A DNA stretch of 64,000 nucleotides from NCBI RefSeq assembly GCF_900163715.1, contig NZ_FWFF01000013.1, positions 89,763 through 153,762 of the forward strand. Direction: 5' to 3'. The DNA comes from Brevibacterium yomogidense. GTDB taxonomy: Bacteria; Actinomycetota; Actinomycetes; Actinomycetales; Brevibacteriaceae. The notes under the pieces are model-generated. The model worked only from the letters and a program-made list of their open reading frames with translations. It ran no database searches and was not told the origin of the DNA. This document shows, piece after piece, positions 17,201-26,078 of this stretch; position 1 is the stretch's first letter, and the number at the start of each line of letters is the position of its first letter. Both the position numbers and the translations under genes were made by a program.

Positions 17201-17503
17201 ACAGCGCCGCGCGAGGTCAGCGGATTCGGCGAGGAAGCCGTAGCCCGGGTGGACGAGCGAGGCACCGGCCCCGCGCGCAGCGGCGACGATCGCGGAGGCG
17301 TCGAGGTAGGCCGCTGCGCCGCGCCCGGGCAGGGTCACGACCTCATCGGCGAGCCGCAGGTGCAGGCCCCCGCCCGTGCCGAGCACCTCCTCGTCGCTCG
17401 CACGCACCGCGACGGTCCGCAGACCGGCGGCGCGTGCGGCGCGGATGAGGCGGACTGCGATCTCGCCGCGGTTCGCGATCAGGATGCTGGTCTCCGCGCT
17501 CAT
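14234..17503 (-). CDS. Single-chain biotin-dependent acyl-CoA carboxylase (BC-BCCP-CT)
   Basis: A 1089-residue fusion joining all activities of an acyl-CoA carboxylase. Residues 1-450 are biotin carboxylase (ILIANRGEIAVRLIRAA, ATP-grasp loop VAGGGGRGIRIVHEA, EVNPRIQVEHTVTEAVTG). Residues 510-580 are the biotinyl domain with biotin-lysine K548 in LLEAMKMHHP. Residues 590-1089 are the carboxyltransferase (RRTARENIADLVDPGSFVE, DYSVLAGTQG, SFVDTPGFMVG). This resembles the single-chain long-chain acyl-CoA carboxylases of some actinobacteria and proteobacteria; typical actinobacterial ACC/PCC enzymes are split into alpha and beta chains. An insertion rich in Pro/Ala/Gly lies near residue 145-165. 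It is the second gene of a run starting with fadD; the acyl substrate is unknown. Confidence 0.93.
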   Translation of the reverse strand: MSAETSILIANRGEIAVRLIRAARAAGLRTVAVRASDEEVLGTGGGLHLRLADEVVTLPGRGAAAYLDASAIVAAARGAGASLVHPGYGFLAESADLARRCAEAGLTWVGPDPHALELFGDKTATRAHALAVGVPVPAATGLLEPTAPGTPPPAGAGGDCAAGDDPSVVEVRALLAAHPAGVAIKAVAGGGGRGIRIVHEADALPEALTACAAEARAGFGDGRVFAEALVVDARHIEVQVLGTPEGVHVLGDRDCSIQRRRQKLVEIAPAPGLGEDLRARIHADALRLVEPLSYQSLATVEFLVTGDSHVLLEVNPRIQVEHTVTEAVTGIDLVACQLAVAACREPAHPRDPVPRGTAVQLRVAAETVSPAGDPVPSVGRTTAVTWPTGPGVRVDTWIEAGSTVTGAFDSLLGKIIVHGDSLETALRGADRALAETRIEGLDTNAGLLRAIGEQLEPGHETTTSFDTSAPRLAERARELDDEARARDATASPPSARAGGDGGVGTTSAAVLAEHELGPDQTLVRATVSGTVVAIGDVPGEYALLEAMKMHHPIAGPPSAHVRHLVEVGDYVAEGAPVAVVTGAAAAGADAAEEAAPHPDVAEVRERHAAVADEEREDALAGIRARGRRTARENIADLVDPGSFVEYGPLVIAAQTRRRSVEDLIARTSGDGLIGGVATIDGHEVVVMSYDYSVLAGTQGTRNHAKTDRLLELAARRSAPVVLFAEGGGGRPGDTDRAPTAGLSVPTFGSLAALRGRVPLVAVVSGRSFAGNAALAGVCDLIIATPEANIGMGGPAMIEGGGLGRHRPDDIGPVEVHEATGVLDLVARDEADAVATARRLLGYLSVRRAPAAKTVAPPADSSRSAVPADRLRAFSMRAVLESVADADSLVEVRPRFAPGAITGFLRIAGAPFAFLANDNSHLGGAIDVDAARSFTQHLRLADDHGLPVLSFVDTPGFMVGPDAEHEPGVRAFGDLFVAGARLRTPLGAFVIRKGYGLGAMAMVGGGFAVPHFTVAWPSGEIGPMGLEGAVRLGYAKELAAIDDARDRAAREAELVDQLYAQGRALSAAMVFDVDDVIDPADTRAWAQTIG

Positions 17504-17572
17504 CGTGCGCCTCCTCGTCGTATGCGGCTCAATGCGCCTCCGGTCTGTGCGCCTCCGTCAGTGCGCGTCGGG

Positions 17573-19252
17573 TCAGTGCGCGTCCGGCTGCGCCTGCCGG
17601 GCTTGGGTCGCCTCGTCGCGGACCGTCCGGCGGAGGATCTTGCCCGAGCTCGTCTTCGGCAGCTCGTCGACGATGGTCACCTCGACCGGCGCCTTGTAGC
17701 TCGCGAGGTGCTCCTTGCAATGGGCGATGATGTCCTCCGCGGTCGCCTGCGAGTCCGGCTGCAGGCTCACGAATGCGACGACCGTCTCACCGCGGTACTC
17801 GTCCGGCACACCCACGACCGCGCCCTCGCGGACCGCCGGGTGCATGTACAGGATGTCTTCGACCTCGCGGGGCCACACCTTGAAGCCGGACGCGTTGATC
17901 ATGTCCTTCTTGCGATCGACGATGAACACCCACCCGTCCGGGTCCATGAAGCCCACATCACCCGTGCGCAGCTCACCGCCGGGAAGCGAGTCCGCGGTGG
18001 CCTGGGGGTTGCCGAGGTACTCGGTGGCGACCATGGGACCGCTGATCGCGACTTCGCCGACCTCCCGCGGGCCGACCGGATTCCCGTCGTCGTCGAGGAT
18101 CCGGACCATCGCGTCGCGCTGCGGCAGGCCGGTCGAGAGGTTGCCGGACTCGGGGTCGACCGGTGCACGCAGGGAGTGCGGCACGGTGACGGCCTGGGCC
18201 GCGGTCTCCGTGAGCCCGTAGCCCTGCCCGATGTAGTGGCCCGTCTTCTCCTCGAACCGCTTGACGAGGCCCTCCGGCAGCGGCGCACCGCCGGACATGA
18301 TCGAGTGGAAGGAGTCGAAGGCGTCCGCCCCGAAGGACGGGCTCGCCATCATCGCGGTGTAGACGGTGGCGGGGCCCGCCATGAACGCGGGCTTCTCCTG
18401 CCGCAGCAGGTCGAGGAACGACGCCGGGTCGAACCGGTGGTTGAGGACCAGGGTGCTGCCGTTGGCCGTGCTCGCGATCATCTGGCAGATGAACCCCGTG
18501 ATGTGGAACAGCGGTGCCAGGGACACGACGCCCGCACCCTGCGGAAGGCCGGCGTTCCGCGCCGCCATCCGGGAATTGGACGAGATGCTCGAGTGGGGGT
18601 GCAGCGCGCCCTTGGCCTTCCCGGACGTGCCGGACGTGTAGCCGATGAGTGCGGGATCCTCCGGCCTGACCGTCAGCGGCTCGAAGTCCGTGTCGAGGCG
18701 TTCGTCGACGACGGTCCTGAGGTCTGGGAGCGGCACGTCCGGGAGGTCCGCGTAGGCGCCGAACACCGCATCCGGGCCGTCCTGGGCCCAGTCGAGGTCC
18801 CCCGCCAGGACGACGAGGGGCAGATCCGCGGCGTACTCCTTGACGCGCATCAGGTAGAGGGCCTTCTGGACGACGATCGCCTTGACGTCCGCGTCCGCGA
18901 ACGCGTGCGTGAGCTCATCGCGGTACATCGGATTGAGCGGGACGACGACGGCTCCGGCCTTCCAGATCCCGTACGTGGCGATCGGGAAGTGCGGCGAGTT
19001 CTGCGCGTACACGGCGACGGCGTCACCCGGACGGATCCCCGATTCCGCGAGGTAGGCCGCGAAGGCGGTGGTCTGGCGGTCGAACTCCGCATATGTCGCC
19101 GACTGTCCGTAATGCGTCCACGCGGCCGTCGTGGGGTGGGCGGCGACGGTGTCCGCCAGATCCCGCAGCGGGGTGGACGGCTCCAGGGGCACGGCCTCCG
19201 TCTCCGTGAGTCCGAGGGTGCGCAGCCAGGGACGTTCGTCGAACCAGCTCAT
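17573..19252 (-). CDS. fadD: Long/medium-chain fatty-acid-CoA ligase
   Basis: A 559-residue ANL-superfamily enzyme that activates carboxylic acids to acyl-CoA via an acyl-adenylate. It shows the P-loop IGYTSGTSGKAKGAL, GYGLTETAAQ, the hinge region TGDVGFMDPDGWVFIVDR and the C-terminal catalytic lysine in PKTSSGKILRR. The ATG at 19252 has GGAG about 8 nt upstream; longer in-frame starts were rejected. It sits behind two hairpins that end the thiolase transcript, so it probably starts its own unit, followed by the carboxylase. The substrate chain length cannot be read. Confidence 0.92.
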   Translation of the reverse strand: MSWFDERPWLRTLGLTETEAVPLEPSTPLRDLADTVAAHPTTAAWTHYGQSATYAEFDRQTTAFAAYLAESGIRPGDAVAVYAQNSPHFPIATYGIWKAGAVVVPLNPMYRDELTHAFADADVKAIVVQKALYLMRVKEYAADLPLVVLAGDLDWAQDGPDAVFGAYADLPDVPLPDLRTVVDERLDTDFEPLTVRPEDPALIGYTSGTSGKAKGALHPHSSISSNSRMAARNAGLPQGAGVVSLAPLFHITGFICQMIASTANGSTLVLNHRFDPASFLDLLRQEKPAFMAGPATVYTAMMASPSFGADAFDSFHSIMSGGAPLPEGLVKRFEEKTGHYIGQGYGLTETAAQAVTVPHSLRAPVDPESGNLSTGLPQRDAMVRILDDDGNPVGPREVGEVAISGPMVATEYLGNPQATADSLPGGELRTGDVGFMDPDGWVFIVDRKKDMINASGFKVWPREVEDILYMHPAVREGAVVGVPDEYRGETVVAFVSLQPDSQATAEDIIAHCKEHLASYKAPVEVTIVDELPKTSSGKILRRTVRDEATQARQAQPDAH

Positions 19253-19349
19253 GGGCTTCTCCGTTCTCCGGCATCGGCACTGATACCGGTCGCGTGGTCG
19301 ACGGGCTTCATCGCGCCGTCGTTGCCCGGGCCCGCCAGCGGGGCCCGGA

Positions 19350-19376
19350 ACCCCGTCCGCATCGAGCGGACGGGGT
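19350..19376 (-). terminator. Hairpin downstream of thiolase (distal)
   Basis: An 11-bp perfect stem (ACCCCGTCCGC paired with GCGGACGGGGT) with a 5-nt ATCGA loop lies between the thiolase and the next gene. With the neighbouring hairpin at 19381-19412 it probably ends the operon that finishes with the thiolase. Confidence 0.7.
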
Positions 19377-19380
19377 GGAG

Positions 19381-19412
19381 CGCCGTGCCGGGAGATGAGT
19401 CCCAGCACGGCG
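19381..19412 (-). terminator. Hairpin downstream of thiolase (proximal)
   Basis: Arms CGCCGTGC and GCACGGCG are extended by GGGA/TCCC after one mismatch, around a 6-nt loop. It starts 14 nt past the thiolase stop. No T-run follows. Confidence 0.7.
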
Positions 19413-19426
19413 CAGGGGGGCGTGTG

Positions 19427-20626
19427 TCAGACGACCTCGAAGAGGCCGGCGGCGCCCATGCCGCCGCCCACGCACATCGTCACCACGACGTGCTTGGCAC
19501 CGCGGCGCTTGCCCTCGATGAGGGCGTGGCCGACGAGGCGTGCGCCCGTCATGCCGTAGGGGTGGCCCACGGAGATCCCGCCGCCGTTGACGTTGTAGAC
19601 CTCCGGGTCGATGCCCAGCTGGTCACGGCAGTACAGGGCCTGGACCGCGAAGGCCTCGTTGAGCTCCCACAGGCCGATGTCGTCGACCGTGAGGCCGTGG
19701 CGCTCCAGCAGGCGCGGGACGGCGTAGATCGGGCCGATCCCCATCTCCTCCGGGGCGTTGCCCGCAACGGCGATGCCCTTGTAGATGCCCAGCGGCTGCA
19801 GACCGCGCTTCTCCGCCTCCTCCGCGCTCATGAGCACGGATGCCGAGGCCGCGTCGGACAGCTGCGAGGCGTTGCCCGCCGTGACGGTCGGGACCTTCGA
19901 TGCGACGCCCGGCTCCAGCACCGGGTTGAGGCCCTGGAGGCTCTCCAGCGTCGTCGAGGGGCGGTTGCCCTCGTCCTTCTCGAGGGTCACCTCGACCTCG
20001 CTGGTCTCCCCCGTCTCCTTGTCGACGACGATCTTCGTCGATGTGAGCGGGACGATCTCCGCGTCGAAGCGACCGGCTTCCTGCGCGGCCGCGGTGCGCT
20101 GCTGCGAGGACAGCGAGTACTCGTCCTGCGCCTCACGGGACACGCCGTAGCGCTCGGAGACGACCTCCGCGGTGTGGAGCATCGGCATGTAGATCTCCGG
20201 GAGGTTCTCCACCAGCCACGGATCCTTGGCGCGGAAGGTGTTCGCCTTGTCATTCTGCACGAGCGAGATCGACTCGACGCCGCCGCCCACCGCGACCTTC
20301 ATGCCGTCGTGGACGATCTGCTTGGCGGCCGTCGCGATCGCCATGAGTCCGGACGCGCACTGACGGTCCAGGGACATGCCTGCCACGGACGTGGGTAGGC
20401 CCGCGCGCATGGCGGCCTGACGCGCGACGTTGCCGCCCTGGGCGCCCTGCTGGACGGCGGCGCCGAGGATGACGTCCTCGATCTCCGCCGGATCCACGCC
20501 GGAGCGCTCGACGGCGTGGCGGATCGCGTGGCCCGCCAGCTCCTGGGACTGGGTGTTGTTGAAAGCACCGCGGTACGCCTTGCCGATCGGCGTGCGTGCG
20601 GTGGAAACGATGACTGCCTGGGTCAT
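19427..20626 (-). CDS. fadA: Acetyl-CoA acyltransferase (thiolase)
   Basis: A 399-residue thiolase that carries out the last step of beta-oxidation, cleaving 3-ketoacyl-CoA to acetyl-CoA and a shortened acyl-CoA. The nucleophile is C90 in [11 protein letters not shown]. The second active-site His is in [10 protein letters not shown] and the second Cys in [23 protein letters not shown] precedes the ATG at 20626. It closes a probable six-gene minus-strand operon of SDRs and acyl-CoA dehydrogenases and is followed by two terminator-like hairpins. Whether it acts on straight or branched acyl chains is open. Confidence 0.94.
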   Translation of the reverse strand: MTQAVIVSTARTPIGKAYRGAFNNTQSQELAGHAIRHAVERSGVDPAEIEDVILGAAVQQGAQGGNVARQAAMRAGLPTSVAGMSLDRQCASGLMAIATAAKQIVHDGMKVAVGGGVESISLVQNDKANTFRAKDPWLVENLPEIYMPMLHTAEVVSERYGVSREAQDEYSLSSQQRTAAAQEAGRFDAEIVPLTSTKIVVDKETGETSEVEVTLEKDEGNRPSTTLESLQGLNPVLEPGVASKVPTVTAGNASQLSDAASASVLMSAEEAEKRGLQPLGIYKGIAVAGNAPEEMGIGPIYAVPRLLERHGLTVDDIGLWELNEAFAVQALYCRDQLGIDPEVYNVNGGGISVGHPYGMTGARLVGHALIEGKRRGAKHVVVTMCVGGGMGAAGLFEVV

Positions 20627-20696
20627 GGTGCTCCTTCAGAGGTGGAGTGGTGCCTGAGTGATGGGTGAGTGCGGACGAGCAGGTGCGTCCGGGCGA

Positions 20697-21887
20697 TCAG
20701 AGGTCGACGAGGCGGCCCAGCGCGTCGCGCTGCGCCTCAGCACCGCCGAGCATGACCTCATCGAGCTTCGCCCGCTTGAGCAGCAGGTGGACGGGGAACT
20801 CCCACGTCATCCCGTTGCCGCCGTGGAACTGGAGGATCTCTTCGACGATCCGGGATGTCTGCGCCTTCGCGTACGCACTGGCGGTGCGCACTGCGATCGC
20901 GGCGTCGGAACGGCTGACCGTGCCGGCGTCCGACGCGTCGACGGTCCGCACCGCGGCGACGGCGGCGGCGCGCAGCTGGTTCGCTGCGATCCACGCGTCC
21001 GCGAACCGGTGCTTGATCGCCTGATAGGAGCCGATCGTGCGTCCGAACTGACGGCGCTCCTTCACGTACTGAAGCCCGATGTCGAGTGCGGAGTCCACGA
21101 TTCCCGACTGCTCGCACGCGAGCACTGCGAGAGTGTCGATCAGGGCGCGTTCGAGTGCGCGCTGCGCACCGTCGCCCACGGCGATGACCCGCCCGCGGAT
21201 GCCCGCGAACTTCACCTCGGACAGACGGCGCGTCTCGTCCAGCGACGGGAAGACGGCGACCTGGGCGTCCGCGGCCTCCGCGACCGCGATCACCAGGGCT
21301 CCGCCCACTGTGCGAGCGGGGACGACCAGCAGACCCGCGCGGTGCGCGTCCGCGACCCCGTGGACGATGCCGATGAGTTCGACCGTGGCTCCGGGCTCCA
21401 GCGGATCGTCGGCGGCCGACGGCCCGGCCGTGTTCGCGGTCACATGGAGCGAACCGGTCCACTTCCGTGCGGTTACGTCGATCGCCAGGGCCGCGGTGGT
21501 GCCGTCCGTGGCGAGGCGACGCAGCAGCTTGTGCGCCGGACCGTCCGCTCCGGTGCGCCGCTCCGCCGCCGCGGCGCGGAACACCACGCGGGAGGCGACG
21601 ACCGCCGAACTGAGGAACAGCGAGGGAGCGGCTGTGCGCCCGATCTCCGAGGCGACGGTCCCGGCTGCCGACAGTCCTGCACCGTCACCGCCGTCCGCCT
21701 CGGGGATCACGAGTCCGGCGAGCTCGAGCTCGTCGAAGAGTCCCGCGTCGACGGCCGGCACGTCGAAGCCCGGATCGTCGTAGACGCGCGAGACGTCGGA
21801 GGCGGAGGCGCGAGCGGCGAGCAGAGCGCGCACGTTGGTGCGCAGGTCCTCGTCGATGTCTGTGGGGAGAAGATCGATATCGTTCAT
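20697..21887 (-). CDS. Acyl-CoA dehydrogenase family protein, probable non-catalytic partner subunit
   Basis: A 396-residue acyl-CoA dehydrogenase fold protein. FAD/CoA regions are degenerate: the middle domain lacks a clear FCQLFSEPGAGS-type segment. The C-terminus reads LHLLLKRAKLDEVMLGGAEA where catalytic members have an EG(G/T)TE stretch. FHGGNGMTWEFPVHLL is retained. Its ATG overlaps the stop of the preceding dehydrogenase (ATGA). In mycobacterial steroid and side-chain degradation, adjacent overlapping FadE pairs form alpha2-beta2 heterotetramers in which only one chain supplies the catalytic Glu. The same arrangement is inferred here with the product of 21884-23095. Confidence 0.87.
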   Translation of the reverse strand: MNDIDLLPTDIDEDLRTNVRALLAARASASDVSRVYDDPGFDVPAVDAGLFDELELAGLVIPEADGGDGAGLSAAGTVASEIGRTAAPSLFLSSAVVASRVVFRAAAAERRTGADGPAHKLLRRLATDGTTAALAIDVTARKWTGSLHVTANTAGPSAADDPLEPGATVELIGIVHGVADAHRAGLLVVPARTVGGALVIAVAEAADAQVAVFPSLDETRRLSEVKFAGIRGRVIAVGDGAQRALERALIDTLAVLACEQSGIVDSALDIGLQYVKERRQFGRTIGSYQAIKHRFADAWIAANQLRAAAVAAVRTVDASDAGTVSRSDAAIAVRTASAYAKAQTSRIVEEILQFHGGNGMTWEFPVHLLLKRAKLDEVMLGGAEAQRDALGRLVDL

Positions 21888-23095
21888 CGTGGCATGTCCT
21901 TGAACGGAACGTCCTTGTCAGTGCGGTGCTCGCCGGGCAGGCCGAGCACCTTCTCGGCGATGATGTTGAGGATGATCTCCGTCGTCCCGCCCTCGATCGA
22001 GTTGCCCTTCGCCCGCAGGTATCGGTACACGGGGTTCCGGCCCGTCATCGAGTAGTCGGTGGGGCGGCGGTCCTCCCAGCTGTCGTAGCGCAGACCGTCG
22101 ACTCCCCGCATGCGGAGGTCGAGGTCGGACAGAGCCTGGGCGGTCCGGGAGAAGGCCACCTTGGCGCCCGAGCCCTCCGGCCCGGGTCGTCCGGCGGCGA
22201 GCTTCTGATTCAGCAGCACGCCGGAGGTCCGCTGGACCTCCGCATCGACCCAGTGGCCGAGCAGCTCGTCGCGCAGCACCGGGCTGCGGTACTTCGTCGA
22301 GGACCTCCAGGCGGAGGCCACGACGCCGATCATGCCGCCCTCGCGGGGAGCACCCGAACCGATCGACACGCGCTCGCTGTTGAGCGTCGTGTTGGCGACG
22401 CGCCAGCCTTCGCCCACGTCGCCCAGACGACGGGAATCGGGAACGACCGCATCATCGAGGAACACCTCGTTGAACTCGGACTCCCCCGTGATCTGGCGCA
22501 GGCCGCGAGTCTCGATCCCCGGTTGCTTCATGTCGATGAGGAAGTAGGTGAGCCCCTTGTGCTTGGGCACGTCCGGATCCGTGCGCGTGACGAGGATCGC
22601 GATGTCCGCGTTCTGCGCCCCGGATGTCCAGACCTTCTGACCGGTCACGCGCCAGTCGTCCCCGTCCCGCACGGCTCGCGTCGCGACCGCGGCGAGGTCA
22701 GAGCCCGCGCCGGGCTCGGAGAACAGCTGGCAGAAGATCCGGTCGAGCGTAAAGATGTCTCGCAGGAGCTTCCGCTGGTCGTCCGTGCCGTGGACCACGA
22801 TCGTCGGTGCGGCCATGCCGAACCCGATCGTGTTGCGGCCCGGATCAGGCTGGGAGAGTCCGGCGCCCTCGATCGCCGCGCGGGCGTACCCGCGCAGGCT
22901 TCCCGAGACGCCCAGGCCCCCGCTGCCGCGCGGGAAGTCGACCCATGCGAGCCCGTGATCGTAGAGGACGCCCCAGACGGCGGCGTCGTCGGTGAGGTCC
23001 CGTGCAGCGGCCGCCGCCGCGGACACGGCGGCGTCGATCGCCTCCGTGTCCGCGGTGGTGTCACCGCTGGGGACCGCTGTGTCGCTGCTGCTCAT
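21884..23095 (-). CDS. fadE: Acyl-CoA dehydrogenase (catalytic chain of a probable heteromeric pair)
   Basis: A 403-residue flavoenzyme that introduces the alpha-beta double bond in acyl-CoA. It has the FAD segment FCQLFSEPGAGSDLA, WRVTGQKVWTSGAQ and the C-terminal NSIEGGTTEIILNIIAEKVL with the expected catalytic Glu. The ATG at 23095 has a GAGGGAG ribosome site. It overlaps by 4 bp the partner-like gene 20697-21887, which lacks that Glu. The architecture resembles the paired FadE enzymes of sterol side-chain degradation, but the substrate here is unknown. Confidence 0.93.
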   Translation of the reverse strand: MSSSDTAVPSGDTTADTEAIDAAVSAAAAAARDLTDDAAVWGVLYDHGLAWVDFPRGSGGLGVSGSLRGYARAAIEGAGLSQPDPGRNTIGFGMAAPTIVVHGTDDQRKLLRDIFTLDRIFCQLFSEPGAGSDLAAVATRAVRDGDDWRVTGQKVWTSGAQNADIAILVTRTDPDVPKHKGLTYFLIDMKQPGIETRGLRQITGESEFNEVFLDDAVVPDSRRLGDVGEGWRVANTTLNSERVSIGSGAPREGGMIGVVASAWRSSTKYRSPVLRDELLGHWVDAEVQRTSGVLLNQKLAAGRPGPEGSGAKVAFSRTAQALSDLDLRMRGVDGLRYDSWEDRRPTDYSMTGRNPVYRYLRAKGNSIEGGTTEIILNIIAEKVLGLPGEHRTDKDVPFKDMPR

Positions 23096-23104
23096 GTCTC
23101 TCCC

Positions 23105-23866
23105 TCAGGCCTTCGGTCCGCCGGCGACGTAGATGACCTGACCGGACACGAAGCCCGCTCCCTCGCTCGCGAGGAACGATGCGGTGTGCGCGATGTCCTC
23201 GGGCTTGCCGGAGCGCGCGACGGGGATCTGTGCGATCGCGCCCTTGACGAAGTCCTCGAAGTCCACGCCGACTCGTTCGGCTGTCGACTTCGTCATGTCG
23301 GTCTCGATGAAGCCCGGCGCGATCGCGTTCGCGGTGACGCCGAACTTCCCGAGCTCGAACGCGTAGGTCTTCGTCATGCCCTGGATGCCGGCCTTGGCCG
23401 CCGAGTAGTTCGTCTGCCCCCGGTTGCCCAGTGCCGACGTCGACGACAGCGAGATGATGCGGCCGAACTTCTGCTCGACCATGTGTCCCTGCACAGCGCG
23501 GGTCATGAGGAAGTTGCCCGTCAGGTGCACGCCCATCACGGACTCGAAGTCATCGCGCGTCATCTTGAACAGCATGTTGTCCCGAATGATGCCCGCGTTG
23601 TTGACGAGCACCGTGGGAGCACCCAGCTCGCTCGCCACCCGTTCGACTGCTGCTGCGGCCTGCTCCTCATCCGCGACATTCGCGCCGATGCCCAGAGCCT
23701 CGCCACCGGACGCCCGGATGCGGCCCACGACGTCTGCAGTGTCCTCCTCGCGGAGGTCGATGACCGCGACCTTCATCCCGTCAGCTGCGAGGCGCTCCGC
23801 GATCGCGGCACCGATCCCCCGCGCACCTCCGGTGACGATGGCCGTACGTGTGCTGGTCTGACTCAT
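23105..23866 (-). CDS. SDR family dehydrogenase (FabG-like 3-hydroxyacyl/3-oxoacyl dehydrogenase)
   Basis: A 253-residue classical short-chain dehydrogenase. It shows the cofactor loop TGGARGIGAAIAERLA, NNAG in VLVNNAGIIRDN, the catalytic Ser in ISLSSTSALG and YxxxK in NYSAAKAG, with FIETDMTK in the substrate loop. D-ED after MKVAVID suggests NAD(H) preference. Its start overlaps the stop of the preceding dehydrogenase by 1 nt (TGATG). In this operon it is the best candidate for the 3-hydroxyacyl-CoA oxidation step, because no FadB-type enzyme is present; that is inference. Confidence 0.9.
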   Translation of the reverse strand: MSQTSTRTAIVTGGARGIGAAIAERLAADGMKVAVIDLREEDTADVVGRIRASGGEALGIGANVADEEQAAAAVERVASELGAPTVLVNNAGIIRDNMLFKMTRDDFESVMGVHLTGNFLMTRAVQGHMVEQKFGRIISLSSTSALGNRGQTNYSAAKAGIQGMTKTYAFELGKFGVTANAIAPGFIETDMTKSTAERVGVDFEDFVKGAIAQIPVARSGKPEDIAHTASFLASEGAGFVSGQVIYVAGGPKA

Positions 23867-25080
23867 CAGACGGTGTCCTTCCTGTACTTCTTGATCTCGT
23901 TGCGGGCGATCGAGCGCTTGTGGACCTCGTCCGGGCCGTCGGCCAGACGCAGTGTGCGCAGCCCTGCCCACCAGCCGGCGAGCGGGAAGTCCTGCGTGAC
24001 GCCGCCGCCGCCGTGGACCTGGATCGCCCGATCAAGCACCTTGAGCGCCATATTAGGCGCAGTGACCTTGATCTGGGCGATCTCGTTCTTCGCGACCTTG
24101 TTCCCGTGCTTGTCCATCATGTCTGCGGCGTGCAGGGTCGACAGGCGCGCCTGGTCGATCTCGATGCGCGATTCTGCGATCCACTCCTGGATGTTCGCAC
24201 GCTCGGAGAGCTTCTGCCCCCAGGTGATGCGGGACTCCGCGCGCTTCACCATGAACTCGAGAGCGCGCTCCGCCATGCCGATCGAGCGCATGCAGTGGTG
24301 GATGCGTCCCGGTCCCAGGCGGGCCTGTGCGATCGCGAAGCCCTCTCCCTCGCCCTTGAGGACGTCCTTCGAGGGGACGCGCACCTGGTCGAAGGTGATG
24401 TCCGCGTGACCCTCGCGGTCGCTGTAGCCGAAGACGGTGAGGTTGCGGTTGATCGTGACGCCGGGTGCATCGATCGGGACGACCATCATCGACTGCTGGC
24501 GGTGCGGCGCCTCGTTCGGGTCCGTCTTGCCCATCACGATGAGCACCTTGCAGTTGGGGTGCAGCGCGTTGGAGGTGAACCACTTGCGTCCGTCGAGGAT
24601 GTACTCGTCGCCGTCCTTCTTCATGAGCATCTCGATGTTCGTCGCGTCCGAGGACGCGACGGCGGGCTCCGTCATCGCGAAGCCCGAGCGGATCTCGCCG
24701 TCGAGCAGCGGCTGCAGCCACTTCTCCTTGTGCTCGTCCGACCCGAAGACCGTGAAGACCTCCATGTTGCCGGTGTCCGGCGCGTTGCAGTTCATCGATT
24801 CCGGCGCGAGGTCGGGAGAGCGTCCCATGATCTCCGCCAGGGGCGCGTACTCGAAGTTCGTGAGCCCCGGGCCCCACTCCTTGTGCGGCTGGAAGAGGTT
24901 CCAGAGGCCGCGGGCCTTCGCCTCCGCCTTGAGATCCTCGAGGATCTGCGGGTGGAAGTGCGGCGTGTCCGCGGCTGCCATCTGCTCCTCGTAGACGGCC
25001 TCCGCCGGGTAGATCTTCTCGTCCATGAAGGCGAGCAGCTTCTCCCGGTATTCCTGCCCGCGTGCGGTTGTCTCCAGCAT
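23866..25080 (-). CDS. Acyl-CoA dehydrogenase (ACAD10/11-like)
   Basis: A 404-residue acyl-CoA dehydrogenase. It has [27 protein letters not shown] and [20 protein letters not shown]. The C-terminus [18 protein letters not shown] is typical of the ACAD10/ACAD11 subgroup, where the position of the usual Glu is replaced by the GPDE segment. A GAGGAGG ribosome site precedes the ATG at 25080. It is separated by 142 nt from the upstream SDR gene and coupled to the downstream SDR. Members act on long or branched acyl-CoAs. No aminoglycoside-phosphotransferase-like partner, common near this subgroup, is in the window. Confidence 0.92.
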   Translation of the reverse strand: MLETTARGQEYREKLLAFMDEKIYPAEAVYEEQMAAADTPHFHPQILEDLKAEAKARGLWNLFQPHKEWGPGLTNFEYAPLAEIMGRSPDLAPESMNCNAPDTGNMEVFTVFGSDEHKEKWLQPLLDGEIRSGFAMTEPAVASSDATNIEMLMKKDGDEYILDGRKWFTSNALHPNCKVLIVMGKTDPNEAPHRQQSMMVVPIDAPGVTINRNLTVFGYSDREGHADITFDQVRVPSKDVLKGEGEGFAIAQARLGPGRIHHCMRSIGMAERALEFMVKRAESRITWGQKLSERANIQEWIAESRIEIDQARLSTLHAADMMDKHGNKVAKNEIAQIKVTAPNMALKVLDRAIQVHGGGGVTQDFPLAGWWAGLRTLRLADGPDEVHKRSIARNEIKKYRKDTV

Positions 25081-25222
25081 GTGGTCCTCCTCTGTCGATG
25101 CGTGTGCTGCCGTTATGTGTCTGTGTCTGTGTCTCGCCTGTGCCTGGAACTGCTGTGCTCGAGCCGGCCTCAGTGCCGGCGAAGTCGGATGGGAGCGGTC
25201 GAAGTGGCGGCTTGCCCGCCCT

Positions 25223-26029
25223 TCACTCGCCCTGAGCGATCTTGCGCAGCTTCGCCTGGTAACGGCGCATGCCGGTCAACCACCGGTCGTAGTCGGAGCC
25301 CTTCATGCGGTACATGTCGAGGACTTCCGGGTGCGGGAGGATGAGGAACTCCTCCTGCTCGACAGCATCGAGCACCATGCGGGCGACATCCTCCGGATCG
25401 AGGACGCTCCCCGCTTCGGAGACAGCCTTCTGCGCGGCGAGCGCGTCTCCTGTCTTCGGGTTGTCCGGGTCGCCCCAGAGGATCTTCGTATTGACGCCCA
25501 TGGGGGCGAGGACGGAGACGCGGACGCCCTCGTCTCCGTAGGTGACGGACAGCCATTCCGCGAAGGCCAGCGCCGCGTGCTTCGTGACCGAGTACCCGGC
25601 GGAGCCGATCTGGGTCAGCAGGCCCGCTGCCGAGGCCGTCGCGACGAAGTAGCCCGCCCCCCGTGCGGTCCAGTCCGGGATGAGCCGCTGCGCGGCTCTG
25701 ATATGCGCGCGGAGGTTGACGTCGAGGACCGTGTCCCAGTCCTCGTCATCGCCCAGGCCGGACGCGCCACCGATGCCGGCGTTCGCGAAGTACAGGTCCA
25801 CCTCGCCCAGCTGCGATCGCGCTGTGTCGAGAAGATCCGCGACTCCTTCAGCTGAGGCGACGTCGCCGGTCCAATGCATCTGATCGAGACCCTCTGCGGT
25901 CTGAGCGACTGCAGGGTCGATATCGGCGAGGAGCACGTGTGCGCCCCGCGCGGTGAGTGCCGACGAGAGTGCGGCGCCGATGCCGCCCGCCGCTCCGGTC
26001 ACAACCGCGTTACGTCCGTTGACGTCCAT
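25223..26029 (-). CDS. SDR family NAD(P)-dependent oxidoreductase
   Basis: A 268-residue short-chain dehydrogenase with [20 protein letters not shown] in YFANAGIGG, the catalytic Ser in [10 protein letters not shown] and [11 protein letters not shown] after VLLA suggests NAD. The ATG at 26029 follows an AAGGAG ribosome site. It is the first gene of the minus-strand beta-oxidation operon, behind a good promoter at 26079-26107. Unlike the FabG-like SDR further down it has a longer C-terminal lid ([16 protein letters not shown]). The substrate is unknown; an alcohol or 3-hydroxyacyl intermediate is plausible. Confidence 0.9.
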   Translation of the reverse strand: MDVNGRNAVVTGAAGGIGAALSSALTARGAHVLLADIDPAVAQTAEGLDQMHWTGDVASAEGVADLLDTARSQLGEVDLYFANAGIGGASGLGDDEDWDTVLDVNLRAHIRAAQRLIPDWTARGAGYFVATASAAGLLTQIGSAGYSVTKHAALAFAEWLSVTYGDEGVRVSVLAPMGVNTKILWGDPDNPKTGDALAAQKAVSEAGSVLDPEDVARMVLDAVEQEEFLILPHPEVLDMYRMKGSDYDRWLTGMRRYQAKLRKIAQGE

Positions 26030-26078
26030 CTGGGCTCCTTCCCTGCCAGGCACATCCTTGTGAGCTGGCTTACCTCTA

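Noticed and set aside
16127..20398. A very long plus-strand open frame (over 1400 codons) across the carboxylase, ligase and thiolase genes
   Set aside because: It lies antisense to well-supported genes and has Arg/Gly/His-rich composition with no recognisable domain. It is an artefact of GC-rich codon use.
25117..25134. Three tandem copies of GTGTCT upstream of the ACAD10/11-like gene
   Set aside because: Short and imperfectly placed relative to any promoter box; could be chance. Noted only as possible simple-sequence variation.
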